Source of the DNA: Sandaracinus sp964481145
GTDB taxonomy: Bacteria; Myxococcota_A; Polyangia; Polyangiales; Sandaracinaceae
Reading direction: 5' to 3'
Length of the DNA: 64,000 bases
Assembly: GCA_964481145.1 (NCBI GenBank)
Contig: CAYZTA010000002.1
Location: 62,001-126,000, forward strand
Made by a program: the position numbers and the translations under genes. Shown piece after piece: positions 19,357 through 29,219 of this stretch. Under the pieces are notes generated by a model that saw nothing but the letters and a program-made list of their open reading frames with translations, had not been told where the DNA came from and made no database searches. Every line of letters starts with the position of its first letter. The stretch's first letter is position 1.

Positions 19357-20799
19357 TCAGGCCTCCTTCATGGCTGCATGCGGAGCATGCGCGTGGTCGT
19401 CATCATGATCATCCGCATGTGGATCGGCTTGCGGAAGAACCATCTTCACCTCAGCGATTGCGATCATCGGAATCCACCGAATGAAGAGCAGGAAGAGCGT
19501 GAAGAAGAGGCCAATCGAGCCGAGATACGTGAGCCAGTCGAAAGCCGTCGGGCTGAAGTATCCCCAAGAGCTCGGCAGGTAGTCGCGGTGGAGCGTCGTC
19601 ACGATGATGACGAAACGTTCAAACCACATTCCAATGTTGATGAGAATCGATGCGATGAACATCCAGGCGATATTCGTGCGCAAAGATTTGAACCAGAACG
19701 TCTGCGGGACGAGCACGTTGCAGGTGATCATCGACCAATAGGCCCACCAATATTCACCCGTGGCGCGATTGATGAAGACGTAGCGCTCATACGGGTTGCC
19801 CGAATACCACGCAATGAAGAACTCCATCGCATATGCGTATCCAACGATGCTGCCTGTCGTCAGCATGATCTGATTCATCAGATCGAGATGCCGCATCTGC
19901 ACGAGGTCGTGCATCTGAAACACCGTTCGCGCAATGAGCAGAAGCGTCATGACCATCGCAAAACCGCTGAACACGGCGCCTGCGACGAAGTAAGGAGGAA
20001 AGATCGTCGTATGCCAGCCAGGCTCAACCGAAGTCGCGAAGTCGAACGAAACGACGGAGTGAACGGAAAGCACGAGCGGAGTCGAGATCGCAGCAAGGAT
20101 CAGATAGGCGCGCTCGTAGTTCGACCAGTGACGATTGCTGCCACGCCAACCGAGCGCGAGAGCTCCATAAGCAAGGCGTCGCGCCTTGCCCGCGACGGTA
20201 TCGCCCATTCTCATCGCACGATCACGAAGCGTCGCGAAGTCGGGAATCAGGCCGACGTACCAGAAAAGGAGCGAAACCGTGAAGTAGGTGCTGACCGCAA
20301 AGACGTCCCACAGAAGGGGCGACTTGAAGTTTGGCCAAAGGTTCATCCCATTGGGGATGGGAAGCGGATAATAGATGTGCCACGGACGACCGGTGTGAAT
20401 CGTCGGGAACATCAACGCACAAATGACGGCGAAGATCGTCATCGCTTCTGCGAAGCGGTTGATGGCCGTTCGCCAATACTGGCGAAACAGGAAAAGAACG
20501 GCCGAAATCAGCGTCCCAGCATGGCCGATGCCGATCCACCAAACGAAGTTGGTGATATCCCAGGCCCAGCCCACGGGGCTGTTGTTGCCCCACACGCCGA
20601 TACCCACCCAGAGGAGGTATGCGAGTGTGGCCCCGAGAACGCCCGTGATGCTCGCCGAGAGTAAAAAGAGGATCCACCAGCCGCGCGGAGCTTTGTTCTC
20701 CGTCACACGACTCACGATCTCGGTGACATCGCGAAACGTGGTTCCGGGCTTCGCGAGATAGGTCTCACCGAGCTCCGCAATGGGCTTCGTGCCAGCCAT
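19357..20799 (-). CDS. actC: Alternative complex III subunit ActC (NrfD-like quinol-binding subunit)
   Basis: A 480-residue NrfD/PsrC-like protein with ~10 helices. It carries the quinol-binding site next to the Fe-S domain of ActB. Family segments include GWAWDITNFVWWIGIGHAGT, VSLLFWYVGLIPDFATLRD, and SVHSVVSFDFATSVEPGWHTT. The ATG at 20799 shares its A with the actB stop (TGATG), so the frame upstream is not part of the protein. The C-terminus is His/Asp-rich. Confidence 0.95.
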   Translation of the reverse strand: MAGTKPIAELGETYLAKPGTTFRDVTEIVSRVTENKAPRGWWILFLLSASITGVLGATLAYLLWVGIGVWGNNSPVGWAWDITNFVWWIGIGHAGTLISAVLFLFRQYWRTAINRFAEAMTIFAVICALMFPTIHTGRPWHIYYPLPIPNGMNLWPNFKSPLLWDVFAVSTYFTVSLLFWYVGLIPDFATLRDRAMRMGDTVAGKARRLAYGALALGWRGSNRHWSNYERAYLILAAISTPLVLSVHSVVSFDFATSVEPGWHTTIFPPYFVAGAVFSGFAMVMTLLLIARTVFQMHDLVQMRHLDLMNQIMLTTGSIVGYAYAMEFFIAWYSGNPYERYVFINRATGEYWWAYWSMITCNVLVPQTFWFKSLRTNIAWMFIASILINIGMWFERFVIIVTTLHRDYLPSSWGYFSPTAFDWLTYLGSIGLFFTLFLLFIRWIPMIAIAEVKMVLPQADPHADDHDDDHAHAPHAAMKEA

Positions 20800-23700
20800 C
20801 AGACCAACTCCGGGTTGAGGTTCCGGATTCGACCAAGAAACGTCGTCCGGGGCTGCGCGCCAATATCGGCGAGCAGCTTGTACTGGCGGTCGACTGCCGC
20901 CCATCGAGCCGCTGCGTTCTGGGGATTGTTGAGATCACCAAAGGTGATCGCATGGCTCGGGCATGCTTGAGCGCATGCGGGAATGACTTCTCCGTCGCGG
21001 ATTCTGCGATTTTCATTGCGAGCGTGGATGCGCGCCGACTGAATCCGCTGCACACAATACGTGCACTTCTCCATCACACCGCGCATACGGACGCTCACGT
21101 TCGGATTGAACTGCATTCGGCGCAACTCTGGCACATCGCCTTGATATGCGAGGTAGTTGAAGCGACGGACTTTGTACGGGCAGTTGTTCGCGCAGTAACG
21201 CGTGCCAATGCAGCGGTTATAGGCCATCTCGTTGAGACCTTCGGGAGAGTGCACCGTGGCATTGACGGGGCATACGTTCTCGCAAGGCGCCTCTTCGCAG
21301 TGCTGACAAGCCACGGGCTGGAAGGCCACTTCGAGGTGATCTTCGTCGACGGCGTCATACAAACGCTGCCGCGAAGTTTCATTTCCCAAAATGTCGGAAA
21401 CGAGCTCCGAAGCGCCATGACCAAGACCAAGAGAAGGCCCGGTTTCCTGCTCAGTGAAGTAGCGGTCGATGCGTATCCAGTGCATCTCACGGCCACGGGC
21501 AACCTGCTCTTTGCCCACCATCGGAATGTTGTTTTCCGAAATGCACGCAACGACACATGCATTGCAACCAGTGCAGGTCGTCAGGTCGATGTTCATGCCC
21601 CACGCATATCGCGGCGGTGCATTGGGCTCGGGCTCACGCCCTTCGGGCAATAGCGCCCAACTCGTTCCACCCTGTGCAGGCGGCATGGGCGAAGCGTAAT
21701 CGACTTCGGTCCAGAGCGGCCCGACAGCCGGAGTCGGAATACGCCATTGCGCGAAATCGGGAGTCTCCGAATATTGCGTCAGTGTTGCATCGATCGCGAG
21801 GGGGCGTCCCTCCATCGAATGATGCTCTTGCTGGAGTGCGAGCGGATAAGACCGGCCGGTCGAACGCACCGAATATCCATCGCCGAACCAGAACGACTCC
21901 GCACCACGCACAGGATTCACGTCGAATCCTTGCGAATTTGCGTATTGTCCTCCGCGGGTGCGACCCCAACCAAGAGGAAGTACGACGCAGTGATCGGCGA
22001 TCCCAGGGACGATCACCGCAGCGATCTCGATGCCATCACTGAGCCCGTCGCGCTCGATCCGAATCATGTCGCCGTTGCGAACGCCGAGTGCTTGCGCCGA
22101 TCCCCAGGAGATCAGTGCGGCGTTGTCCCAGCTCACCTTCGAGATGGGATCGGGCAGCTCGAGCAACCACGGATTGTTCGCCCAACGACCATCGAGCACT
22201 TTGTTGCAAGGAACGAAGTTGATTTCCCAGTTGCTCTCGCCGAGTGCACGAATCTCGGTCGAGGCGCCCTGTCGCACCGCCTCCGAGACCGTCGATGCGT
22301 TGAGTGAGACATTGTTCGCCAACGTCGTCGAAGCGACGCCTGTCACGACCCCGCGCTGAAGAGCAGCTCGCCACGCGCGATCGAAAGCATCACCACCCAC
22401 CATCGTGCCGAAGTAACGACGCACGGCATGGTATGCGCGCCAGCTGCGTTCGCCCGACGCGAACGAAACGAGCTCGATGGCATTGCGACCACCACGCAGC
22501 GGTGCGATGAGCGGTTGCTGCACCGCATACACCCCATCGAGTCCACGGTGATCGGCCCAGCTCTCGAGCTCATGCGCCATTGGCAGATACCAATCGCAGA
22601 GCACAGACGTCTCATTGTCATGAGACGACAGATGAATCTTGGTCGCAACACCTGCGAGAGCATCGGCAAATCCGAGATCCGCAGGGGCGTCATAGACCGG
22701 ATTTCCACCCAACATCACGAGGGTGTTCACGCGGTTCGCACCCATGTCTGCAACGAGCGCGCGAAGGTCCTCGACAGGCTCCCGTTCGCTCGAATCAACC
22801 GGGGTGTGGAACGTCACGGTCTGCCCTACGTTGTCGAGTGCAGCGTTGAGCGAATGCGCGAGCGCATGCACCCATGCTGGCTGACGCGCCCCGACGACGA
22901 TCGCAGAACGACCGCGATTGCGTACGAGATCACGCGCCACGGCCTCGACGAAGCCCTGCGGGAACTCGCCCGCGTCTCCCAACGCCCCTTGGACACCCGA
23001 CACATCCGCGCCTGCGGTGCGAAGAGCACCCGCGAGCGCTCGAGCAAAGCGACCCACATCACGCGAAGACAAACGCAGACGATGATCCGCATTGCTGCCC
23101 GTGACCGACACGCCCGACTCGACGACATAGAGTCGGTTCATGTCTCGCGACTCTTCGGCGCTCATGAAGCGTCGAGCGGTCGCGAAGAGATACTGAAAGC
23201 GCGTATTTCCCGTCTCGGTCAGGAGGAAATCGTTGTCCAGCGAGACCACGACCTTCGCTCGCGAATAATCGATGAGCGTGTGGAGTGGTCGACCGAACGC
23301 GATGCGCGCACCTTCGAGTGCGTTCCAGTCGGAGACAGGCGAGTAGTGGTGAAAACGAGCCTGCGGGAAACGTCTGAGGAGCGCCTCACGCGCTGCCATG
23401 AGAGTCGGTGAGGTCGTCGACTCCATGAGGAAGCGCAGGCCCTCTCCGGCAGCGCCTTCGAGACCGCGCAAATGCCCTGAGAGGAACTCGTCGAACTCAC
23501 TCCAACTCGACGTGGAGCGATCATCGCCAGCGCCATGAAGCACGTGCGCGCCGCGATCCATATCGTAGAGGTTCAGAATCTGCGCCTGGGTTTGCAGATC
23601 CGTGCCGCCATGGGCTCCTTCAGCTGCACCCCTCTGCCCCGGAAGGCTTCCCGAGTGCAGCGGGTTTCCCTCGATTTTGGTGGGACGACCTTCGTGAGAT

Positions 23701-24095
23701 TCGACGATGACGCCGATCGCATCTCCTCGACGGGTCAACACCGAAGCGTAATGTAAGGGAATCCCTGGCAACGAATATTCGGGTTGCCGTGTGTACGGGA
23801 GGATGTGCTCGACTGGACGACGCAAGCATCCGCTCAGCGTCGTCGCTGCAGCGGCAGCTCCCGAAAGAGTGAGGAACTCGCGGCGTTTGACACCCGTCGA
23901 CTCCCCACTCTTTTTGCTCTTCGTGTTCACGCGCAACGTGATCAGATCGCTTTGTTCGACCTGCACTGCGGTCTCGCTCGCGGCGGCCTCGATCACGCGA
24001 TTCGGATCGTTGCGGTCTTCGAGACTACGCCAAGCACGCCGTGCTCCCGGCGGAAGCACATCGGTGGAATGGGTCACATGAGGACGCTTGCTCAT
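20799..24095 (-). CDS. actB: Alternative complex III subunit ActB (fused B1-B2 molybdopterin-like/iron-sulfur protein)
   Basis: A 1098-residue exported protein. Arg71-Arg72 in KRREFLTLSG forms a Tat-type signal. The N-terminal half (B1, ~100-800) has the molybdopterin oxidoreductase fold, but in this family it binds no molybdenum cofactor. The C-terminal part (B2, from ~840) has four Fe-S cluster motifs: CTGCNACVVAC, CQHCEEAPCENVCP, CIGTRYCANNCPY, and CTYC with CAQACP. The third group has three cysteines in its core, as is typical for alternative complex III, where one cluster is 3Fe-4S. The gene takes electrons from quinol via ActC and hands them to ActA. The ATG overlaps the actA stop. Confidence 0.95.
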   Translation of the reverse strand: MSKRPHVTHSTDVLPPGARRAWRSLEDRNDPNRVIEAAASETAVQVEQSDLITLRVNTKSKKSGESTGVKRREFLTLSGAAAAATTLSGCLRRPVEHILPYTRQPEYSLPGIPLHYASVLTRRGDAIGVIVESHEGRPTKIEGNPLHSGSLPGQRGAAEGAHGGTDLQTQAQILNLYDMDRGAHVLHGAGDDRSTSSWSEFDEFLSGHLRGLEGAAGEGLRFLMESTTSPTLMAAREALLRRFPQARFHHYSPVSDWNALEGARIAFGRPLHTLIDYSRAKVVVSLDNDFLLTETGNTRFQYLFATARRFMSAEESRDMNRLYVVESGVSVTGSNADHRLRLSSRDVGRFARALAGALRTAGADVSGVQGALGDAGEFPQGFVEAVARDLVRNRGRSAIVVGARQPAWVHALAHSLNAALDNVGQTVTFHTPVDSSEREPVEDLRALVADMGANRVNTLVMLGGNPVYDAPADLGFADALAGVATKIHLSSHDNETSVLCDWYLPMAHELESWADHRGLDGVYAVQQPLIAPLRGGRNAIELVSFASGERSWRAYHAVRRYFGTMVGGDAFDRAWRAALQRGVVTGVASTTLANNVSLNASTVSEAVRQGASTEIRALGESNWEINFVPCNKVLDGRWANNPWLLELPDPISKVSWDNAALISWGSAQALGVRNGDMIRIERDGLSDGIEIAAVIVPGIADHCVVLPLGWGRTRGGQYANSQGFDVNPVRGAESFWFGDGYSVRSTGRSYPLALQQEHHSMEGRPLAIDATLTQYSETPDFAQWRIPTPAVGPLWTEVDYASPMPPAQGGTSWALLPEGREPEPNAPPRYAWGMNIDLTTCTGCNACVVACISENNIPMVGKEQVARGREMHWIRIDRYFTEQETGPSLGLGHGASELVSDILGNETSRQRLYDAVDEDHLEVAFQPVACQHCEEAPCENVCPVNATVHSPEGLNEMAYNRCIGTRYCANNCPYKVRRFNYLAYQGDVPELRRMQFNPNVSVRMRGVMEKCTYCVQRIQSARIHARNENRRIRDGEVIPACAQACPSHAITFGDLNNPQNAAARWAAVDRQYKLLADIGAQPRTTFLGRIRNLNPELV

Positions 24096-24736
24096 CGGTG
24101 GCACCCCGAACAGGTCTCCGGCGGAGTGACATAACGGGCATATTCGATCTCCTCGCCCGGTTCGGCCTCCCACGCCATGTTCGTGATTTCGCTAACGGGC
24201 CGGAGATTCGGCTCGGGATTGCGGTGGCAATCCAAACACCAGCTCATCGAGAGTGGTGTTTGCAAAGTAACAACTTCCATTTGGTCGATACGACCGTGAC
24301 AGGACGCGCAACCAACACCCGCGCTCAGATGCACCGAGTGATCGAAATACGCGTGATCCGGCAGGTTGTGCACGCGTACCCACTCGACGGGCTCGCCGGT
24401 CTCCCAGCTCTCGCGCACGGGTCGAAGCGACGCCGACTCAGGACGGACCACCGAGTGACAGCCCATACACGTTTGGGTGGGTGGCACCATCGCTTCACCG
24501 GAACGCTCGACGTTGGCGTGGCAATAGCGGCAGTCCATCCCGAGCTGTCCCGCGTGTACACGGTGACTGAAAGGCACGGGCTGGACTGGCGCATAGCCAA
24601 CCTGGACGTTCCAAAACGAGAAGTAATACGCGACGATAAATGTCGCAACACCGCCGCCTACCGCAAGAGCCACCGCGGCGACCAGTGGCAGCAGGTTGAG
24701 GGATCTTGGGAATATCTGCATGTCGCGCTCGCTCAT
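24092..24736 (-). CDS. actA: Alternative complex III subunit ActA (pentaheme cytochrome c)
   Basis: A 214-residue membrane-anchored cytochrome. After one N-terminal helix (~15-40) come five heme c motifs: CRYCH, CMGCH, CASCH, CLDCH and CSGCH. Pentaheme ActA is the entry cytochrome of alternative complex III. It is the first gene of the operon and starts at ATG 24736. The 193-bp upstream region holds a candidate promoter. The gene overlaps actB by ATGA. Confidence 0.95.
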   Translation of the reverse strand: MSERDMQIFPRSLNLLPLVAAVALAVGGGVATFIVAYYFSFWNVQVGYAPVQPVPFSHRVHAGQLGMDCRYCHANVERSGEAMVPPTQTCMGCHSVVRPESASLRPVRESWETGEPVEWVRVHNLPDHAYFDHSVHLSAGVGCASCHGRIDQMEVVTLQTPLSMSWCLDCHRNPEPNLRPVSEITNMAWEAEPGEEIEYARYVTPPETCSGCHR

Positions 24737-24878
24737 GAACGAACCGCGAGAGGCGGTTCGTTCGGGGCCTGAAGAACCCCGGGTGACATCGTCGTCACAG
24801 TGACACAGTCATCACGGTGGACAGGCTGTTCGCCTGGACCGTCGTAAGTTTCCGCGCTCCGGGGTTGGAGGCGGCCGC

Positions 24879-24907
24879 TATATACTGAGCTCTTGGTCGG
24901 TGCACAA
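24879..24907 (-). promoter_or_regulatory. Candidate sigma-70-like promoter of the act-cox operon
   Basis: On the minus strand, TTGTGC (24907-24902) and TATATA (24884-24879) are separated by 17 nt, about 135 bp before actA. The spacing is ideal but the -35 match is weak. This is the only candidate seen between 24737 and 24929, a stretch that also holds TGACA-like repeats (TGACATCGTCGTCACAGTGACA). Confidence 0.35.
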
Positions 24908-24929
24908 CCCCGATCACGGTCAAGAGTGT

Positions 24930-25451
24930 TCAATGACTCTGACCCGCCAACAAGATTCTCGACACTTCGTCGGCATGCGTAGGGCAATCGCGCGCCAACA
25001 CCGTCAATATCACGCGACCAACATGTTCGTGGCTGCGCGTCATCACCGATCCAGCGGAGATCACCAGAGGATCTCCGATGGCAAGGGGCGCATCCTCGCG
25101 CAGATCGACTCGAATTGCCACCAACATTCCATTGTGGAATTCGAAATGACTTTCTCGATCGAATTCCCCCGCTGGCTCGCGTATCAGACGAAGGTCCGAT
25201 CCGTCGATCTCGGTGCGCCAGGACGCGACCAAACCGCCTTCGAAACGTTGACGCACTTGGTTGGGGGTCATTCCCAGGCGCACCTCGCCGATCGTCGGAA
25301 TCGCAGGCTCTGACGCAACTGCGAGGTTCCAGATCAACGACATCAGCGCAATCCATGCAGGAATGAGAATGAAAACGGGATACCACTTCCAGCTCTTTCG
25401 AACTCCGCCAGCGGCGGGCTCCATTCGTCGTTTGGGGCGCAAAGAGTACAC
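24930..25451 (-). CDS. Hypothetical membrane-anchored protein
   Basis: A 173-residue protein. A basic N-terminus is followed by one membrane helix (~25-46, WYPVFILIPAWIALMSLIWNL). The soluble domain begins with IGEVRLGMTPNQVRQRFEGG, like the outer-membrane BamE/SmpA-type or 'lipoprotein LptE-like' small alpha/beta domains where a 'G-x3-G-M-s' loop and a R-x-F motif recur. I do not assign a family. GTG 25451 is the preferred start because GAGG lies 9 nt upstream; ATG 25424 is the alternative. It is upstream of actA on the same strand with a 193-bp gap, so it may be a separate unit. It is divergent from purA. Confidence 0.65.
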   Translation of the reverse strand: MYSLRPKRRMEPAAGGVRKSWKWYPVFILIPAWIALMSLIWNLAVASEPAIPTIGEVRLGMTPNQVRQRFEGGLVASWRTEIDGSDLRLIREPAGEFDRESHFEFHNGMLVAIRVDLREDAPLAIGDPLVISAGSVMTRSHEHVGRVILTVLARDCPTHADEVSRILLAGQSH

Positions 25452-25669
25452 GATGAGGCGCCTCAGCCGGCGCTAGGGCCCTTTTACATTCAGGTCAACC
25501 CTGTTTGTGACGCATATACACGAGGGCCCGATCTACCCTCACTCTCGACCCCGTCAAGGGGTGGAATGAATCCTTCCGGATTTGTCATGCCGGGCGTCCT
25601 TGACGTGGATCTCCCACGCTGATAGCCCGAGCATGGGGCGAACTGCCCATTAGGAATCAAGGTGAACGG

Positions 25670-26944
25670 ATGGCCGTGGTCGTAGTGGTGGGGGCCCAGT
25701 GGGGTGATGAGGGCAAGGGCAAGGTCGTCGATCGACTGACGCGCGAAGCTCAGGTGGTGGTCCGTTACGGAGGCGGCGCCAACGCGGGGCACACGCTCGT
25801 CGTGGACGGTGAGAAGGTGATCTTGCGCCTGATCCCGTCAGGCGCGTTGCACGCGGATGCCACCTGCGTTCTCGGCCCGGGCGTCGTGATCGACCCGGAG
25901 GTGTTGGTCGCCGAGATGAGCACCCTTCGGGCTCGAGGTCTTCTTCGAGAGGGTCGCCTTCTCATTTCAGATCGTGCCCATGTCGTGCTCCCCCACCATG
26001 CAACCGTCGATGCCCTCCGAGAGAAAAAGCCGGGGGCCATCGGAACCACCAAACGTGGGATCGGACCTGTGTACGAAGACAAGGCCGGACGTCGCGGCAT
26101 TCGCATGATCGATCTGCTCGATGAGCATCGATTTCGTGAACGCCTCATGGCCAACATCGAAGCTTGGAGACCCACCCTCACGGCACTCGGTGGTGAAATT
26201 CCCTCGGCAGACGATATTGTCATTCGCTATCGCGAACTGGCAAAGGAGCTCGCTCCGCATGTGACCGATACAACCTCGGCGCTCGCGATTGCGCGTGAAT
26301 CAGGGAAGAACATCCTGCTCGAAGGTGCGCAAGGAACGATGCTCGATCTCGATCACGGAACGTACCCGTTCGTGACGAGCTCGACGGTGACATCTGGCGG
26401 CGCATGTGCGGGCGCTGGCATGGCACCTACGCATATCGATCGAGTCGTAGGAATCACCAAGGCATATACGACGCGCGTTGGCGAAGGACCCTTTCCAACC
26501 GAGCTTCTCGGCCCTGAAGGAGACGCGCTCCGCATCGCGGGACATGAGTTCGGATCGGTCACTGGACGACCGCGCCGCTGTGGTTGGCTCGATATCGCCG
26601 TGTTGCGCCACGCAGTTCGCATCAATGGCCTGAGCGAGCTTGCGGTGACCAAGCTCGATATTCTCTCTGGGCTACCGAAGGTCGCGTTGGGTGTCGCTTA
26701 CGAACTCGACGGCAAGAGGCTCGAGTATCCGCCTCCGGATCGACTCGATCGCGTCAAGCCGATCTACGAAGAGTTCGAAGGATGGTCCGGTGATCTATCA
26801 GGCTGTCGCCGAATCGAAGATCTTCCGAGCGCCGCGCGCAACTATCTGGAGCGAATCGCGGCGCTCACGGCGACGACGATCACGCTCGTCGGAGTTGGCG
26901 CAGATCGCGAACACGTGATCGAATATCAGAGCGTCTTCCGCTGA
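25670..26944 (+). CDS. purA: Adenylosuccinate synthetase
   Basis: A 424-residue cytoplasmic enzyme that joins IMP and aspartate using GTP, the first committed step to AMP. The P-loop GAQWGDEGKGK is at residues 8-18, followed by RYGGGANAGHTL. The signature GIGPVYEDKAGRRGIR and the GTP-site end TLVGVGADR are also present. Its length is normal for bacteria (~425-435). It starts at ATG 25670 with AAGGTGA upstream. It is a single-gene unit ended by the perfect hairpin at 26965. Confidence 0.97.
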   Translation: MAVVVVVGAQWGDEGKGKVVDRLTREAQVVVRYGGGANAGHTLVVDGEKVILRLIPSGALHADATCVLGPGVVIDPEVLVAEMSTLRARGLLREGRLLISDRAHVVLPHHATVDALREKKPGAIGTTKRGIGPVYEDKAGRRGIRMIDLLDEHRFRERLMANIEAWRPTLTALGGEIPSADDIVIRYRELAKELAPHVTDTTSALAIARESGKNILLEGAQGTMLDLDHGTYPFVTSSTVTSGGACAGAGMAPTHIDRVVGITKAYTTRVGEGPFPTELLGPEGDALRIAGHEFGSVTGRPRRCGWLDIAVLRHAVRINGLSELAVTKLDILSGLPKVALGVAYELDGKRLEYPPPDRLDRVKPIYEEFEGWSGDLSGCRRIEDLPSAARNYLERIAALTATTITLVGVGADREHVIEYQSVFR

Positions 26945-26964
26945 TGTGACCGATCCCAAAGACG

Positions 26965-26999
26965 AAAGGAGCGTTGGACATCCAACGCTCCTTTTCTTT
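26965..26999. terminator. Bidirectional intrinsic terminator between purA and the Glt-like cluster
   Basis: A perfect inverted repeat, AAAGGAGCGTTGGA (26965-26978) with TCCAACGCTCCTTT (26981-26994), followed by TCTTT on the plus strand and preceded by A-rich sequence giving T's on the minus strand. It lies 20 bp past the purA stop and 16 bp past the stop of the convergent gene. This is the clearest terminator in the window. Confidence 0.9.
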
Positions 27000-27014
27000 A
27001 GTTCGAGAACCTCA

Positions 27015-28499
27015 TCAACCCTGAGGTTCAAACACGAACGGGAACTGGAACGTGACGCTTCCGCCATCGGGCCCCGGTGTGAAGCGGAAGCGCTGAATCA
27101 CGCCCACGATACACGACGCGACAGCCGCATTGCCCATCGAATTCTCTGTCGCTCGAACGTTCGTCACCGATCCGGTTTCCTGAATCGTCAGCGAAATCCG
27201 AATCGAACCATTGAGCGTGGGATCGCTGCGCAGTTCGCGCTCGTAGCACGCTCGAATCGCAGCCTGCCGCGTCTGGATCATACGTACGACGACACGAGCA
27301 TCGAAGGCGCCCGCCCCCGACTCGTCATCCGCATCTGCTGGCGCACGGAATCGCCCGCGAACCACTCGTTCTTCGACAGCACCACCTTCGGTACGCGCTT
27401 GCGTTCCTGCCTTCGTCGCAGCAAGGCCACCGAGACCTTCCTGTCCACCGCCGATCGTTCCACCGCCAGAGCGTTCGCGAAGCTGCCCGCCTCCCGCCGT
27501 CGTCGCAACGCCAACCCCCGTGGCTTGCGCCATGATGTCCTCGGCGCTGCCCGTCACAGCACCGCCCGCCAATACGTCAGCGAATGCGCCTCCTCCTTCG
27601 GAGCTCAACGCGCCAAGCAGCAATTGATCGACTTGTGCAGTGGCAGACTCCACGGCCATTCGCGCTTCTGAATCAGCCCGCTCCTGGCGCTCACTCGGAG
27701 GTCCCGCTTCAGAAGAGGAAGATGACGAACTCGAGTCGCTGCGCGGCGCGGGTTCCGCCTCAGCCACTTCAGTCGCCTCTTCAGTGGGAGCCTCTTCGTT
27801 GGGTTGAGTCTCCTCTTCCACTGGCGGCGGCTCGGGCTCGTTGAAGATCAGATCGGCCAGTCGGTCATCGATCGTCGCGAGCGTCGGAGAGATTGGCCAA
27901 TCGGCATTCTCGAGGAAGATGACGAAGCCAAAGTGGCTCATGAACGAGAACATCACGAAGGCTGTGAAGAGCCAGTCGATGCCCGCGATGAATCCGCCCA
28001 CGACCGCGGCAGGGAGCTGTGGCCTCGGCTGAACCGGCGGAGGGACCACGAAGTGGAAGAGCAGCGTTGTTTGACCGATCGTGACTTTGCCACGAGAGCT
28101 CTCGTTGAGCTTGACCTGCCAATGGTTGCCGGCATTGCGAGCTGCACCGCTCGCCCGCAGCTCTTCGAGCTTTTGCACCCCGCCCGGCAGGCCGACGCGC
28201 CCCCGCATTTCCTCGGTGAAATTCAGGATGTAGTCCGAGCCAACGAGCTGAAAAAGCTCGAATCGCGGGGGCATCCCAGGCACGATGAAATGGTTTCGTT
28301 CGGATGAGCCGACCGTCACCGTCTCGCGTTGCCTGACAATCCGCTCCTCGACGATCTTTTCGCCCTGGATGACAGCGATCTGAAGGACTTTCGGCCCAGA
28401 CGTGCGCACCTGGACGGCCTGCATGGCCATCGTCATTGCGCCAGGACGTCCGGCGGGTCCTTTGGTTCCCTGCTGTTGCGGTCCCTGCGGCGTGCTCAT
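27015..28499 (-). CDS. GltG/AgmX-like protein: FHA-like domain, TM, TonB-like C-terminus
   Basis: A 494-residue protein. Residues ~38-150 form an FHA-like beta domain (VTVGSSERNHF, then a late GKVTIGQTTLLF). One membrane helix lies at ~168-196. The linker (~220-265) is Glu/Pro-rich with a run of nine Ser. The last ~100 residues form the TonB-like/AgmX C-terminal domain (IRACYERELRSDPTLNGSI, ending in VASCIVGVIQRFRF). This domain order matches GltG of the Myxococcus Glt/Agl gliding machine, where the protein spans the inner membrane and contacts periplasmic partners. Orthology is inference. It is the last gene of the cluster and starts at ATG 28499. Confidence 0.75.
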   Translation of the reverse strand: MSTPQGPQQQGTKGPAGRPGAMTMAMQAVQVRTSGPKVLQIAVIQGEKIVEERIVRQRETVTVGSSERNHFIVPGMPPRFELFQLVGSDYILNFTEEMRGRVGLPGGVQKLEELRASGAARNAGNHWQVKLNESSRGKVTIGQTTLLFHFVVPPPVQPRPQLPAAVVGGFIAGIDWLFTAFVMFSFMSHFGFVIFLENADWPISPTLATIDDRLADLIFNEPEPPPVEEETQPNEEAPTEEATEVAEAEPAPRSDSSSSSSSSEAGPPSERQERADSEARMAVESATAQVDQLLLGALSSEGGGAFADVLAGGAVTGSAEDIMAQATGVGVATTAGGGQLRERSGGGTIGGGQEGLGGLAATKAGTQARTEGGAVEERVVRGRFRAPADADDESGAGAFDARVVVRMIQTRQAAIRACYERELRSDPTLNGSIRISLTIQETGSVTNVRATENSMGNAAVASCIVGVIQRFRFTPGPDGGSVTFQFPFVFEPQG

Positions 28500-28650
28500 G
28501 AATCGTGATCCCTCGAAGGAATGCCCCTGATGTCATTCCTGAATCGATACGACCACGAACCTCGCTCGAAGTTCCCGGTCGACCCACCGACGCGAGCGAC
28601 ACTACCACCGACGCCTCGTCGCGGTCTATCGGATGGTGAATGATTCGCTC

Positions 28651-29193
28651 TCATTCGTCTCGAAATTGCCCCCTGACCCGGTCCGCCACACGCTCACATT
28701 CGCGGACCAACCGGGTCGCTTGTGCGCGCAAGGCCATCCAAGAACCAAGCGCGAACGAAGACCCTCCGACCCCGAGCGCAATCGACAGCGCAGCACCGTT
28801 CATGCCGAGCGCTGCGATGCGCCTGGGATCCAGCGCGAGCAATCCGTGATCCCCTGCATAAATCCATGACAATTCGATGGCGACGCCCACGAAGCCCAGA
28901 AACGTGGAGACGTTGGCTCCGATCCGGAGCGCCCCCAAGCCCCGTTCGATGCTTTGCCGTGCGTCGACGAGCGACTCCTCCAGATCGACATCCACGAAAG
29001 CCGCTTCGGACGAAGTGAACGTTCCCAATACTCTACCCAGGAACGTCTCTTGAATCGCCGTCGCGATCATTCGTCGCTCTTCGAGCCCAGAAGCGCGGGA
29101 GAGGGTATGGAAGATCGGCTCGGGATCGATAGGTCCTCGAAAACAAAGCACTCGCACTCGATCGATGACGAGCACCACCAACCCCAGAATCAA
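28651..29193 (-). CDS. MotA/TolQ/ExbB-like proton channel subunit (short)
   Basis: A 180-residue protein with three probable membrane segments: one at the start (LGLVVLVIDRVRVLCF), one at ~88-108 (NVSTFLGFVGVAIELSWIY), and one at ~128-150 (MNGAALSIALGVGGSSFALGSWMA). The pattern, including a cytoplasmic helix with GALRIGANVSTFLGFVG, is that of the MotA/TolQ/ExbB family, which powers TonB/Tol and the AglRQS gliding motor. It is shorter than the usual ~220-240 residues. The TTG start at 29193 is uncertain: the frame is open back to the stop of the preceding gene. No TolR/ExbD partner is next to it. Confidence 0.6.
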   Translation of the reverse strand: MILGLVVLVIDRVRVLCFRGPIDPEPIFHTLSRASGLEERRMIATAIQETFLGRVLGTFTSSEAAFVDVDLEESLVDARQSIERGLGALRIGANVSTFLGFVGVAIELSWIYAGDHGLLALDPRRIAALGMNGAALSIALGVGGSSFALGSWMALRAQATRLVRECERVADRVRGQFRDE

Positions 29194-29219
29194 CCCCAGC
29201 TGCAGTGTGTGAAAGAGGC

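Noticed and set aside
19378..20664. A 428-codon plus-strand frame opposite actC
   Set aside because: Antisense to a confident NrfD-like membrane protein; its translation is almost all charged residues with no hydrophobic core.
25500..25669. Possible purine riboswitch upstream of purA
   Set aside because: Only short hairpins are seen (for example ACCCC-GTCAA-GGGGT at 25548-25562). The three-way junction and conserved loops of the purine riboswitch are not present.
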